DNA of 64,000 bases. It comes from Ailurus styani. Lineage: Eukaryota > Chordata > Mammalia > Carnivora > Ailuridae. Shown here piece by piece: positions 22,457 through 33,340 of the stretch; within the stretch, counting starts at the first letter, position 1; each line of letters begins with the position of its first letter. The position numbers and the translations under genes were made by a program. Under the pieces are notes generated by a model, which searched no databases, was not told the origin of the DNA, and saw only the letters and a list, made by a program, of their open reading frames with translations. Location of the stretch: contig LNAC01000340.1 of NCBI GenBank assembly GCA_002007465.1, positions 1,480,141 to 1,544,140 on the forward strand, in the 5' to 3' direction.

Positions 22457-23034
22457 TATTTAATGAGTTTTCTTGAGTATTTTCTGTGTGCTAGACATCA
22501 TCCTAGGTGCTTATCCATCAAAACCTCCCAAACTCTAGATTAAATGCCCCTCAAGACTATTTAATTCTACTACTCTGGGAGGCTCCAGGTTGTGAACCAG
22601 TTTTTCCTAATTCATGCATCAAACACGATGCCAAGAATTTGGGAACAACTGAAAATATAAAAAGGAATAAGACTTGGCCCTACCCAGCAGAGGTTTCCAG
22701 CCAGGAAGGGCCATTTTGATACTTCTGTCTTCTCATTTCTTTCTTTCTTTGAATGTCATCTGGGGTTGACTTCTCTTTTGTTATGTACTTAATGGTTGTA
22801 ATAATTAATTAATTGAAGAGATACATATTGTGTTTCTGTTATGTCCAGATTATAGTAGGTTTTGCTTGGAACATAATAAAGAAGTAAGATGTAGTCCCTA
22901 ACTTGAGGAAGTTCTAATTTAGTGATAGAAATAAGGTACCCATGAGAGGTCAAATAATAAACCATCATCTAATAGTGTTTTGCTGAATAAAATTAATGCC
23001 TGATTGAAATGATGACTTTGAGTAAGTATTATGG
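22457..23034. other. Single-copy sequence
   Basis: No gene recognised. A weak MIR-like 'gtgtgctagacatcatccta' at about 22486 may belong to an old SINE. Confidence 0.4.
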
Positions 23035-23228
23035 TTAAGAAGCAGGGACTTTATAGGCAGATGGACCTGACTTCAAGGCCTGGCTCTGTTCTTAACTAAG
23101 CCTTGACTTTGCCAAGTCAATCTCTCTGAAAGTTCTATCTGTTCTAAGATAGGAGAAAGCATTGCGAGTATTGACTGAGTCAGTGCTCGTAAATGCTCAG
23201 CACAATCCCTGGTATGGAAAAGCTTGAC
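23035..23228 (+). repeat. MIR SINE fragment
   Basis: 'cttcaaggcctggctctgtt' and 'gtaaatgctcagcacaatcc' are decayed MIR 5' and 3' parts. Confidence 0.6.
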
Positions 23229-23389
23229 TTTTAACCACTATTATCTGAATTAATAGTGTCATTATCATCCTCACTCTCAAACCCTCACTGCCCCGGGTGT
23301 GTGGGTGTGCACGCATGTCTGTGCTCATTGCGTGCATACGGTTAGACATTTTACTTGTCACTCCTGATCCAATCTGATCAGAGAGAGTG

Positions 23390-23570
23390 ATTCAACCATT
23401 CATCCCATTGAATGAATGGTCACTGAATTCCTACTAAGTGTCAGGCAGGGTCCTGGACACTGGAATACAGCAGTGAGCAATCAACCCTAAAAGTCAAGGT
23501 CTCTGACCTCATGGAGCTTATCTTATAGTGGAACAGCCAAAAGATACATATAAAATATCAGCAATGATAG
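23390..23570 (-). repeat. L2 LINE 3'-end fragment
   Basis: 'gtcactgaattcctactaag', then 'ggaatacagcagtgagcaat', then 'tctgacctcatggagcttat' is the reverse complement of the L2 3' terminus. Confidence 0.78.
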
Positions 23571-25354
23571 CAGGCAGTGATGAAATGATATGATATGAAG
23601 GAAGGGAACTGAGCATCTTCTCTCTTGCTGCAACACAAAGACAATTTTATTTTTGGTTGTATCTCCCCCTATCCAGACCAGTAAGTGAGTGACCCCTTTG
23701 TTCAGGTCACCACTCTCTTCTCACATCTCAGCCTCTGAGTCAGCAGGACACTCCTCAGAAGACACTCCTGTCATCAGCAGGAGCATGTCTGGTCTCCTAT
23801 GACTAGGAAATGGGAGGCTGGGAGATAAAAGGCCAAGCCCGAGAGAGTAGCTGGACTTCACAATCATGTTAGAAGTAAATAATTATGGGTGCTCCAGTTT
23901 GATCTGATTATTGGTCCAGATGCATGGTGTGAGTGGCTAGTGGCCAGCAGGGAACAGCTGCTTTTGCTGTGACTGGTCCCTTCAGTGAGAGCAGGAAGAA
24001 GTCTAGTTAGCCTGATTTATTGAACTATTTAACATCCACTGGATGTTCTTTATTTTACCGTTATTTATGACTTGCTGAGTCCTGGCAGTAAGCTTTGGAT
24101 GAAATAAGGTGCAGGTGGAAGGCCTGGCCTGGGGCTGAGGGGGTTTCCATGCAAGGATGGGACAAAGCAAAGCTTCCATGGCTCTCATGAAGCACATGGC
24201 TGAGAAGGTGGTGACATCTTGAAGGTGTGAGTCTAGCTCATCCCCCATTCCCTGGATTCCTTTCACACCTCCGACATGCTCCCTGCCTCCTGAGCCTTCC
24301 CTCTTTCTCTTCACAGACACGTTTTCCCCCCACCGGCAGGCAGGCCTTCATGGTAGGAAATGAACCTCATGTCAAATCCACCCAAATATCTCTGGGATTT
24401 GGTTTGCGAGCCCTGGCACCGCATTTTATGTTTACAGAAGTCGGGAGGAAAGAGAGATTGGAGAGGGGAGGCACGAGGAGGAAACAGAGAAGCACACACA
24501 GAGGCCATTTTACTCCCGTGAAGAGGAGCAGATGTTTCCCGTGTTGTATTTTCTGCATCTGGAATGGCTGAGATGTGGGGGCATCATCTGTGGCTGCTCC
24601 CAGGGCTCAAGGTGGGGGGTCTGACCAGAAGCCTGAGGTGGGCCAGGAGCTCTTCCTCCACTTCAGTCACGCACGGGGCCCTGAGGAGACCATGCGCTGT
24701 TTACACTCACATCCAGGGAGCCGTCGGGGAAAGAAACTCTCTGACTGCCAAGCTGGCTCACATTGGCTCTGGAAACTTCTGCCTGGATGGCCATCCCGGT
24801 TGACTCCAGCCTGTCCCCTGCTGACCCCAACTTGTGCACTCAGGGCAGCCCTGGAAACCTTTTGGTCCTCACTCAACTTGGACCAGCCTGTCACCTCAGC
24901 CAGGGCTGTCCTGGGCTCAGCAGCCCTTCGAGTGTGCTTCATGCCCTCAAGATGCCTTTGGGCCGTGTTGGGAGCTCAGCTAGACCCTCCGGAGTCCGTG
25001 TGCACACGAAATGCCACAGACTAAACACTGAGTCACCGCTCGCTGACTGCTCTCCCTGAAGCTCTGGTTTCAGAGGGAGGACCTGAGGGCTTTACTGAGA
25101 GAAATAGTTTCCCCCTTTGCTTGCTGGGTGGTTTTAAGGTGCGGCAGCGGCAAGATTGCTGGGAAAGTTGTGGGTGGGCCAAGGGCCAAGTACAATGGAG
25201 GTATCACTGGGTCAGCACTTTGTGGGAGCACGAACCCTGGCCTCTCTCTCTCACTCCCACCCCTTGGACTCCCCCCCGACGGCAGCCGGGAGCCGCGGCT
25301 TCTAATACGACCACCACCTTCTGCTTACAGAAGGGGAGCAAAGTGGCAATCATG
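23571..25354. other. Single-copy sequence, GC-richer to the right
   Basis: No gene recognised. From about 24.5 to 25.3 kb GC rises and both strands carry open frames up to 149 codons. None shows a domain, and CpG is sparse apart from a small patch at 25270-25310. An acceptor-like tract ending 'tctcttcacag' at about 24316 is followed 36 bases later by a donor-like 'catggtagga'. This is too little to call an exon. Confidence 0.4.
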
Positions 25355-25525
25355 CCCCCAGATCCTCTCCACAGCCCTGTAGGAAGGCCTTCATGGAAGG
25401 CCCTCCCATTTTTGCAGATGAAGAAATGGAGCTCCAAGAGGACAGGGGACTTGCAAGCAAGCTGTGACTGGAGAGGGCTGGAGACTGGGTCTCAGGGCCA
25501 GGTCTCCCGGCCCAGTGCTCACATC
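25355..25525 (+). repeat. MIR SINE fragment
   Basis: 'tttttgcagatgaagaaatg' and 'aggacaggggacttgcaagc' are MIR 3' words. The 213-codon frame over this region is chance, since it runs through the MIR. Confidence 0.6.
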
Positions 25526-26815
25526 CCAGCAGGCGGCTGCAGGAAACAGCTGGCTTCTGTAATGAGAAAAGACAGACTGGGAAATTCAGTGTTGGATTCT
25601 TGGGGAAAAAGGAAACTGACCTCCCACAGTGAAGTGATCAAGGCGTGGCTCACGGGCCAACTAGGCACTGGTTCAGTGGCCTGTGCAGTGACCCAAGCCA
25701 CAGTGTTCTATGGGTGGGGAAGAGTACAGCAGGATCCACTGGCTCTTAGGATCTTGACCTAATAGCCAGAATCCTAGGAATTTGCTTAGCTTGCTTATCA
25801 GGGGCTGGCTCACCCTGAGCCACCTGGTGAACCCAATGCTTGGCATGGCCATCTGAAGATTAGGGTTGATCTGTTTATGGATGGGAGGGAGGTCTGGTCA
25901 TTCTGTATCTTAGAGAGGTAGTGAAGGGTTGTGATCACTCACTGTTAAGGCATTTCCAGGAATAGCCCATCGGAGGAATCCATGTTGAGGTTGATGAGAT
26001 GCTAATTCTTGTCCATGCCATGCATAAGTATTGCCTAGCAGCCTGAGCTGTCTCTGTTTTGTCTGCTCTGTATGGACTGACCTATTAATGGCTAGAAGGG
26101 GGGAAGGAGTAGAGAAGGAGAGGAAGGTAAGAAGGTAAGAGAAGCACTTTATAATGTAGCATGACGTCCATCTCTGGCTCCTTTTTAGAATGCAAAATCC
26201 AAAAGCTGGAGGATTTTCTTCTGTCTGCTTTTTGAATCTTAGAAAAGCATCCAATTAACATCAGGGACCTCCAGCTTACTTTCTCCCGGAGAGCCATTTC
26301 CTAGGGAGTAGAAGTTAATAAAAAGATTCTGACTCAGGCAATGTTCTTAAATATTTTTGACCATGACCCACACATTCATGTAAATGTGACTGAAACAAAA
26401 GTTTTACAAAGCAATATTTATCCTTACTTTTGCAATTAATTCTGGTATGTTCTTTTCCACTGTATTTTATGTTACTGAAAAAAAAAAAAAACCTGGTTGA
26501 CCTACTGATGCATGATTGGAAAAACTCTGTTATAGACATCTTTGCAAACAGTCTCATCAGGTTCTCACAAAATGGCTTCATTAATTAGTCAGTCCCAGGC
26601 CCAGTCCCCTGGACCACACCAACAATGCCAGTTACAGTCAGCTGCTCTTTGCCGCTCACCCACACAGAGCAGGGTGATGATGGGGAGCAAGGTTTCAAAT
26701 CCCCAAACAGATTGTTACCAGAAAAACAACTTCACAGTAAGGAACTGTGAGCTAAATGGTGGTGGTGGTGGGAATATCAAAGGACAAATGAGAATGACCA
26801 ATTTAACTTCATTTT
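25526..26815. other. Single-copy sequence
   Basis: No gene recognised. There is a poly-A run at 26478-26491 and a short (GTG)n at 26759-26770. Confidence 0.4.
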
Positions 26816-26819
26816 TCCT

Positions 26820-26990
26820 GCCTCCTAATGTTTGTTCGTGCTGTTCTTTTCTCCCGAAACACTCTTCCGGTTCTTCTGTCTCTGTCCAAAGTCTGCCAGT
26901 CTCTCAAGAATCACTCTCAAATCTTCCCGGACTACCTTTCCCTGCTTGGAGCTTGCCAACGTTTGACTACCACTTATTTGATGCATCCTC
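26820..26990 (+). repeat. L2-like fragment (weak)
   Basis: 'tttctcccgaaacactcttc' and 'tctcaagaatcactctcaaa' resemble the L2 region before its 3' end. Strongly diverged. Confidence 0.4.
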
Positions 26991-27429
26991 ATCCCTTGCC
27001 AGCTGAGGTGGAATACCTTAATATCTTGTGATTGATTTCTTTTAGATCACTATCTGCCCTGCTTCATGTACTACCTGGAAACCATGTCTGTGAAGGGGTC
27101 TTCTGTGCCCTGGTCCTAGTAGAGTGAACTAGGGTGCTGGCACTTGGCCAAACTTCCTCTTGGGCCCTGGGACAGAGCCCTGTGTCTTTATGGCTTTATA
27201 ATCTATTCCTAGGGTGACCATGTCTTATTGCTTGGCTAGTCCTGGTTTATGCCTATTATCCAAGTATGATTATTTCTAATATCCCATTTGCTCTCAAAAT
27301 GCACTGGTTTTGGTGATAGACTCACCTCAACTTATACCAGCTAGAGATGACTTCTGTTACTTCCTATTGCACATTTATAATATCTGTAGCTTATAAAGCA
27401 ATTTCACCTACATCAGCTCCTTCTCTTTC

Positions 27430-27545
27430 CAAATTAATGATTTTCCCCTTAGAACTGCTCCTTCTTCTGTGTGCCACCACTAGCTCCCTGTCCTCTTTAG
27501 CCAGAGACCTGGGAGTTAGCCAAGATCCTCTCTTCCCCTCCACCT
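27430..27545 (+). repeat. L2 interior fragment (weak)
   Basis: 'agagacctgggagttagcca' with 'agatcctctcttcccctcc' fits the L2 C-terminal coding region. Confidence 0.5.
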
Positions 27546-27549
27546 CATG

Positions 27550-28270
27550 AATCCATTCATTCATTCCTTAAAAAAATTGAGTACCCATCAAGGACCAAGC
27601 ACTGTGCTAGTTGCTGGGCATATAGGTGGTAAATGAAAGAGAGTCTTTGTCTTCTTTGAATTTATATGCTGACTCAAGGAACACCCCCAAATATATAGTT
27701 TCAAGTTGTGATAAGTGTGTCAAAGGGAAAGAACAGGCTCTCTGAAAGAGAAGAAGGGGAGAGGTATGGGGGTGGGCCTACTTTGTTTCAGGGGCCCAGG
27801 AAGGTCTTTCTGAGGAAGGAATATTTGAGCTCAGATCTGAAGGATCAGAAGGAGCCAGTAGCAAGGGTTGAATGGAGTTTTCACATTTTACATTGATCAC
27901 TCTGAAAGCCATATGGATAAGGGGCAGGAATGGAAGCAGGGAGGCCAATTAAGAGGCAATTACAGTTGTCTAGACAAGAGTTCATGGTGGCTTACCCTAG
28001 GAGAAGTGGAGATTAATACAAGTGGACAGATTGGGCAAGTATTCTGGAGGTGAAAATCAACAGGATTTGGCAGTGGATTGGATGTAGTAGGGGGTGTCTA
28101 CCGGGTGTGGGACTTCAGCACAACAGTGGGCAGTGGAACCAATTATATAGATGGGGAGGAGAAGATGAAGAGAATATTTGATGGTGGTCATGGTGGATGG
28201 ATCAAGATAACAGTTTGGGATGCTTTTATTTGGAGGTGTTGGTGAAAATTCCAGATGCCTATTTCAGCTT
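27550..28270 (-). mobile_element. L2 LINE, 3' 0.7 kb
   Basis: On the plus strand it starts at the L2 3' terminus ('cattcattcctt', 'accaagcactgtgctagttg') and runs back through the C-terminal coding region ('gtctagacaagagttcatgg', 'caacaggatttggcagtgga'). All frames are broken. Confidence 0.75.
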
Positions 28271-29940
28271 TGTGGGCATGTGCAGGGCTTTTCACTCAGA
28301 AGGATGGGCCCTGTGCTTAGTTTAATACTCTCCTATTGCCATCTTGAAATTCGTAATGATTAAGTGAAGCTGGATTGGACAACAGAACACGTGTGAGCAG
28401 CAGTACACCCAGTATGTATGTCTGCCATTCCTTGCTATCCCACTCACATATAGTAGTTGTCATGTCCCCAAGCACAAATTTTAGTAGATTCATGGTATGT
28501 AGGAGTTCAGTAAGACTCAAAGTGAGTATAAGGTAAGTAAATATGTTACATCTATGATTGCCCAAGTGAGGGCACTGACAACCCCAAGAAGCCATATGTC
28601 CATTTAAAACCACTTTCTTAGAATACAGAAAGAAAGCAGTGGTGTTCTAAGAAACACAAATAAGCAATCCTATCATAGCCTTACTTAGGCTGAAAATGTA
28701 TAGAAGGAAAGGGAAACATAGATGACCCACATAGTCCCTTTTCCTTTTGTTCCTTCTTTACTCATCATTCTGGGGAGAATGTGGGTGAATTAGGAAATGA
28801 AAACAACTGAGTTAGTTGGGTGCAGCATTTCTACTGTTCTGGTAAAAATGAAATCCATATGCATGTGGGAACCAGGAAACAAGAATTGTGCACTTTTGGT
28901 GATTCTGCAAGGGAGTTAAATGCTCGTCTTTTTGTATTTAAAACCGATATTGCACAATATGAAGGTGAATTATAAAATTCATGCTACTGATTTAAAATTT
29001 TAATTTTTCTTTACTTAGAATGAAAATAAATAGCAAATAAAAAGTACTATGAAAAGTCAAAAGACAGACTGTGGAAGAAGAGAAAAAAAACATTTTAGTG
29101 CCTTTGATGACACTTTTCTTCCTGCATTTTGAATAGGATCCCACATTTTTATTTTATACTGGGACCTGCAAATTATGGAGCTGGCCTTGAGTAGTGCATC
29201 AAGAATTGGGTCAAGACCCCACATCAGCAAATTCTGTTGGGTCTACCAGTTAAATATCTTTTCATCCTGTGAGCCTTCTCTTCATCCTGTGAGCCTTATT
29301 AGCCTGGCAATGTCTTCATTATCTTGCCTTCCTTCATATCCATCATTCTGTGAGACACCTGCCTCCCATTCTTTAAAGAGGGTTAGCATGTCTAGGAAAA
29401 AGCAGAGCAGAGATACTGTACAGGGAATGACTTAAAAAGAGAGAACTGTAGGACCAAGGAGAGACAAGAGAGGTAGAGGACAAGTGGAGGGGAGACCCAT
29501 GTGGGAGAAGACCTAGGAGTCACTCCCAAGACCCAAGAGGTCTTGTCCTTTGTATGGTGGGAAGAGATAAGTCCTAACTGATTCCTGGTGTTGAGGCAGA
29601 ACAACCCATGAAATGCTACCTTTCTAGGGAAACTGTAAGGCCAATTCTCTCCCTACATTGTTTCCCAGAAGGTAAGTAGGGACACACTCTACAGGGCTGT
29701 ACCACCCACTATCCATTCGAGGGGCTCATGTCCAGGATAATGTCTGGATGTTCCTGGACCCATTCTACTCTAGGCCTGAGCAACTGTCCAGCCTCCACAG
29801 ATCCTACCATCTCTCCCTAGTTCCTACACTGTCAGCCAAGTCATGCCAATGGGTAAAGGAAGATCCCACTGTCAGCTTCCCAGAGTGTGAGGGACACTGT
29901 GGAGGCAGAAATAACATCAACGTAAGAGTCTCTGTGAGAG
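28271..29940. other. Single-copy sequence with a 20-bp tandem duplication
   Basis: No gene recognised. The unit 'ttcatcctgtgagccttctc' at 29261-29280 is repeated at 29281-29297 (partial). AT-rich at 28900-29100. Confidence 0.4.
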
Positions 29941-29944
29941 CTGA

Positions 29945-30075
29945 ACCATTCCAGGAAAACCACATTACCCAGCCTCCTTTGCAGTTATGCTGGGGCTATG
30001 TGACTGGATTCTGGCCAATGGGATCTGAATAGGAGTGATTTGACAGTGTAAGATGGATTATGATGCTTGGTGTTC
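29945..30075 (+). repeat. Old interspersed repeat, family unassigned (copy 1)
   Basis: The text 'gctatgtgactggattctgg' and 'ccaatgggatctgaatagga' recurs in diverged form at 31810-31860. This marks a shared mammalian medium-reiteration element that I cannot name. Confidence 0.55.
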
Positions 30076-30224
30076 CGGGTGGAAAGTCAGACTTATGCAA
30101 TTTTATGCAGGCTCAGCATGTGGTGGTTCTTTTATTAATGCTTCCTTGGGAGATGTCAGGGAAGGTGGGCTGTGGAAGATAATCTAGTGGAGCAAAATGG
30201 ACATTTCATGTTAAAAATATGGGT

Positions 30225-30372
30225 TATGGACATTGGGGGAGGGTTTGTGCTATGGTGAGTGCTGTGAAAGGTGTAAGCCTGATGATTCACAAGACCTGTA
30301 CCCCTGCTGCAAATAATAATTTAAAAAAAGTAATGTAAAAAAATAAAAAAAAGATAATTACAATAAAGAAAA
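30225..30372 (+). mobile_element. L1 3' tail, heavily 5'-truncated
   Basis: 'ctatggtgagtgctgtgaaa', 'gcctgatgattcacaagacc' and 'tgtacccctgctgcaaataa', followed by an A-rich tail, match the 3' terminus of carnivoran L1. 'catttcatg' on each side (about 30203 and 30380) may be its target-site duplication. Confidence 0.85.
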
Positions 30373-30399
30373 AAAGGTGGTCATTTCATGGCAGATTTC

Positions 30400-30420
30400 T
30401 TTTTTTCTAAGATTTTATTT

Positions 30421-30462
<42 letters not shown>

Positions 30463-30604
30463 ATGAGCAGGGGGGAGGGCCAGAGAGGGAGAAGCAGGCT
30501 CCTCACTGAGCAGGAAACCTGACATGGGATTTGATCCTAGGACTTTAGCATCACAACCTGAACTGAAGGCAGATGCTTAACAGACTGAGCCACCCAGGTG
30601 CCCC
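30400..30604 (-). mobile_element. CAN-SINE with expanded GA tract
   Basis: Reverse-complement SINE with a 35-base GA run (30427-30461), ending 'gagccacccaggtgcccc'. Target-site duplication tcatggcagatttctt / tcatggcagctttctt. Confidence 0.94.
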
Positions 30605-30654
30605 TCATGGCAGCTTTCTTAAGAGCATGTATGATACTTATGATAAATTATTAC

Positions 30655-30960
30655 AGTAATGGCCCCAGAAGAATTCCTCCTCATGGTGTGGTTCCCTTCC
30701 ACCTGATGGCCATGTGACTTTATGTGGCCAATGGACTGTCAGCAATCATGACGTAAGCCGAGGATTGCTCTCATGGAAACAGCCTTCCCAGCTATCTCTG
30801 TGAGCACAATCCACAGCCAAGCCACCAGGTAACTGTAGCTATGTAAGTGGACCCAAGTGAAACTAGTTGAAAAACCACCCAGCCAACCCACAGAATTATG
30901 GCATTAAAACTGTTGTTTTAAATCCTGGAGTTCTGGGACAGTAGAGAGCCAATACAAAGT
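30655..30960 (+). repeat. Old interspersed repeat, family unassigned
   Basis: 'ggccatgtgactttatgtgg', 'aaaaccacccagccaaccca' and 'cattaaaactgttgttttaa' have the layout of an old LTR-like or MER element ending in a TTGTTTTAA motif. Name uncertain. Confidence 0.5.
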
Positions 30961-31277
30961 CTCATTCATGTTTTTTTTTCCCCCAGAACCTACTCTACTG
31001 CCTGGCATATTTCTTCTCTCCATGTATTTTTATTGACATAAACTTTATCTTCCCAACAACAATGTCAGGTAAGTAATACTACCATTTTCTATTTAATTTT
31101 AATAATAAGAGTCACAGAAATTCTTATCCCAACCCCACATGATGAAGAAACTCATTATTTTATAGATGTAATTAAGGGTTGGGAAGATGAAGATACTTGC
31201 ATCTAGTCACCCCATAAGACTTCGATCACCTATGTTACATGCTCCTTTACTTAATAAAGAATTGATAGTCTTTGCTA

Positions 31278-31487
31278 CTTGTTGAATGCTTACTAAGTGC
31301 TGGCGGCTAAGTGCTTTAGTTATACTGTATCACTTTCATCCTCCCAAAACCACATGGACTGCACTATTAGCATCTCATTTTAGAAAAAGAGACACTGAGG
31401 ATCAAGAAGGAAACGAGACTGGCTCCCCACAGCTGGTTAGTGGCAGCCCTGAGCTCTAAACCTGGGTCTATCTGACTTCTCCCTCTT
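31278..31487 (+). repeat. MIR SINE
   Basis: 'gaatgcttactaagtgctgg', 'tctcattttagaaaaagaga' and 'cacagctggttagtggcagc' follow the MIR order. Confidence 0.75.
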
Positions 31488-31759
31488 TTGGTCTTCACAA
31501 TTTCACTTGATGTGGAGTCACAGTTCACATGGAGATTAGGTTCCAAAGTCAGTGCATGGAACAAAATTCACACACCGTGAAAAGTACTTTGAAAATCTTC
31601 CAAGTCTCCTTTGAAGTAAAGTGTATACTACTTTACTTAGTAATAGATATGTAGAACTGTATAATGTATTTCAGGGCTGTATCATGTTTTAAAAATGGCT
31701 TTCAACACAAGAATCACACTGCAAGCGGAGTCTGGCTGGATTCTCACAAATTCCATTGC

Positions 31760-31905
31760 TTTTCTTCTGGGAATCACAGAAAGACTCCATTTTCTAGACT
31801 TCTGCAGTTAAATTAGACCATGTGACTGAGTTCTGGCCAACGGAAGATGGGCAGGAGTGATCTATGTCATTGCTAGGGTTGGATCTTAAATACTTCTGTT
31901 GTTCT
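31760..31905 (+). repeat. Old interspersed repeat, family unassigned (copy 2)
   Basis: 'accatgtgactgagttctgg' and 'ccaacggaagatgggcagga' pair with 29990-30040. The two copies are about 1.8 kb apart in the same orientation. Confidence 0.55.
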
Positions 31906-31912
31906 CTAGTCT

Positions 31913-32100
31913 AGGAGTTGGCAAACTATGGCCCAGCGCAAACTGGCCTGCTGCCTGTTTTTGTAAATAAAGTTTTATTGGAACATAGCCACACTCATCT
32001 GTTTACACATTGCCTCTGGCTGCTTTCATGCTATAACAGCAGACACAAGTAGTTGTGACAGAGACCACATGGCCTGCAAAACCTAAAATACTTACCAAAA
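31913..32100 (-). mobile_element. MER20-like hAT-Charlie element, left part
   Basis: 'aggagttggcaaactatggc', 'aaataaagttttattggaac', 'acatagccacactcatctgt' and 'cagagaccacatggcctgca' match MER20 read from its end. It is interrupted at 32100 by an L1 and resumes at about 33312. Confidence 0.8.
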
Positions 32101-33311
32101 GGAAGAATATCCAATGGGAAAAAGTCTCTTCAACAAATTGTGTTGGGAAAACTGGTCAGCTACATGCAAAAGAATGAAAATGGGCCACTTTCTTACACCA
32201 TACATAAAAATAAATTCAAAATGGATTAAACACCTGAATATGAAACCAGAAACCATAAAAACTCTGGAAGAGAACACAGGCAGTAAGTTATCTGACATTG
32301 GCCATAGCAACATTTTTCTAGACATGCCTCCTGAGGCAAGGGAAATAAAGGAAAAAATAAATGATTGGGACTACATCAGAAGAAAAATCTTCTGCACACT
32401 AAAGGAAACAATCAACAAAACTAAAAGGCAACCTACTGAATGGGAGAAATTTGCAAATGACATATCCAATAAAGGGCTAGTATCTAAAATACATAAAGAA
32501 CTTGTACAAATCAACATCCAAACCCCAAATAATTCAAATAAAAAACAACAAGAAGAAATAAACAGACATTTCTCCAAAGAAGATATCCAGATACATGAAA
32601 AGATGTTCATGATCACTTATCATTAGGGAACTGTAAATCAAAGCTACAATGAGATATCACAGCACACCTGTCAGAATGGCTAAAATCAACAACACAAGAA
32701 ACAACAAATGTTAGCAAGGATGTGGAGAAAAAGGAACCCTTTTGCACTGTAGGTGGGAAGGCAAACTGGTACAGCCACTGTGAAAAACAGTATGGAGATT
32801 CCTCGAAAAGCTAAAAATAAAACTACCCTATGATCCAATAATCATGCTACTGGGTATTTACCCCCAAAGTATAAAAACACTAATTCAGAGGGATATATAC
32901 TGGAATACTATTTAACCATAAAAAAGAATGAAATCCTGTCATTTGCAATAGCATGCATGGAGCTAGAGAGTATAATGCTAATAAGTCAGAGAAAGACAGA
33001 GACCATATGATTTCACTTATATGTGGAATTTTACAAAAGAAATGAGCAAGAGAGGAAAAAGAGAGAGAGAGATACCAAGAAATACTTTATAGAGAACAAA
33101 CTGCTGGTTAACCAGAGTGGAGGTAGGTGGGGGTGCTGCGGGAAATGGGTGATGTGGATTAAGGAGTGCACTTGCTGTGATGAGCACCTGATGTTATATG
33201 GAAACGTTGAATCACTATATTGTACACCTGAAACTCATGTAACATTGCATGGTAACTACACTGGAATTAAAAATTTAAAAATTGGAAAGGCAAAAATGTG
33301 GAGAAAAAAAC
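32101..33311 (+). mobile_element. L1, 3' 1.2 kb, inserted in MER20
   Basis: A 5'-truncated L1 with the C-terminal part of ORF2 (to about 33030) and a 3'UTR ending 'gtacacctgaaactcatgta', then an A-rich tail. A 10-bp target-site duplication cttaccaaaa / tttaccaaaa lies on either side, inside the MER20. Not intact. Confidence 0.9.
32114..33030 (+). pseudogene. L1 ORF2p C-terminal relic
   Basis: ORF2p is the L1 endonuclease and reverse transcriptase. Only the region after the reverse transcriptase, leading into the Cys-rich end, remains. A 170-residue frame opens at 32114 with LFNKLCWENWSATCKRMKMG and carries the family words PYIKINSKWIKHLNM, KRQPTEWEKFANDIS and NRHFSKEDIQ. It closes at 32626. 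The expected continuation (GCGE-like 'gatgtggagaaaaaggaacc' at about 32720; ICGI-like end near 33020) lies in other frames with stops. The endonuclease and reverse-transcriptase domains are absent. Non-functional. Confidence 0.88.
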
Positions 33312-33340
33312 ATTTACCAAAAGTTTGCTGATCTCTGCTC
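33312..33340 (-). mobile_element. MER20-like element, right end
   Basis: 'accaaaagtttgctgatctc' completes the MER20 terminus split by the L1. Confidence 0.75.

Noticed and set aside
24316..24362. Acceptor-like tract followed by donor-like site (36-base micro-exon)
   Set aside because: Such pairs arise by chance often; no conservation or expression evidence is visible.
25121..25762. 213-codon frame, the longest in the window
   Set aside because: Runs through a MIR, has no domain or codon-usage signal, and other frames overlap it.
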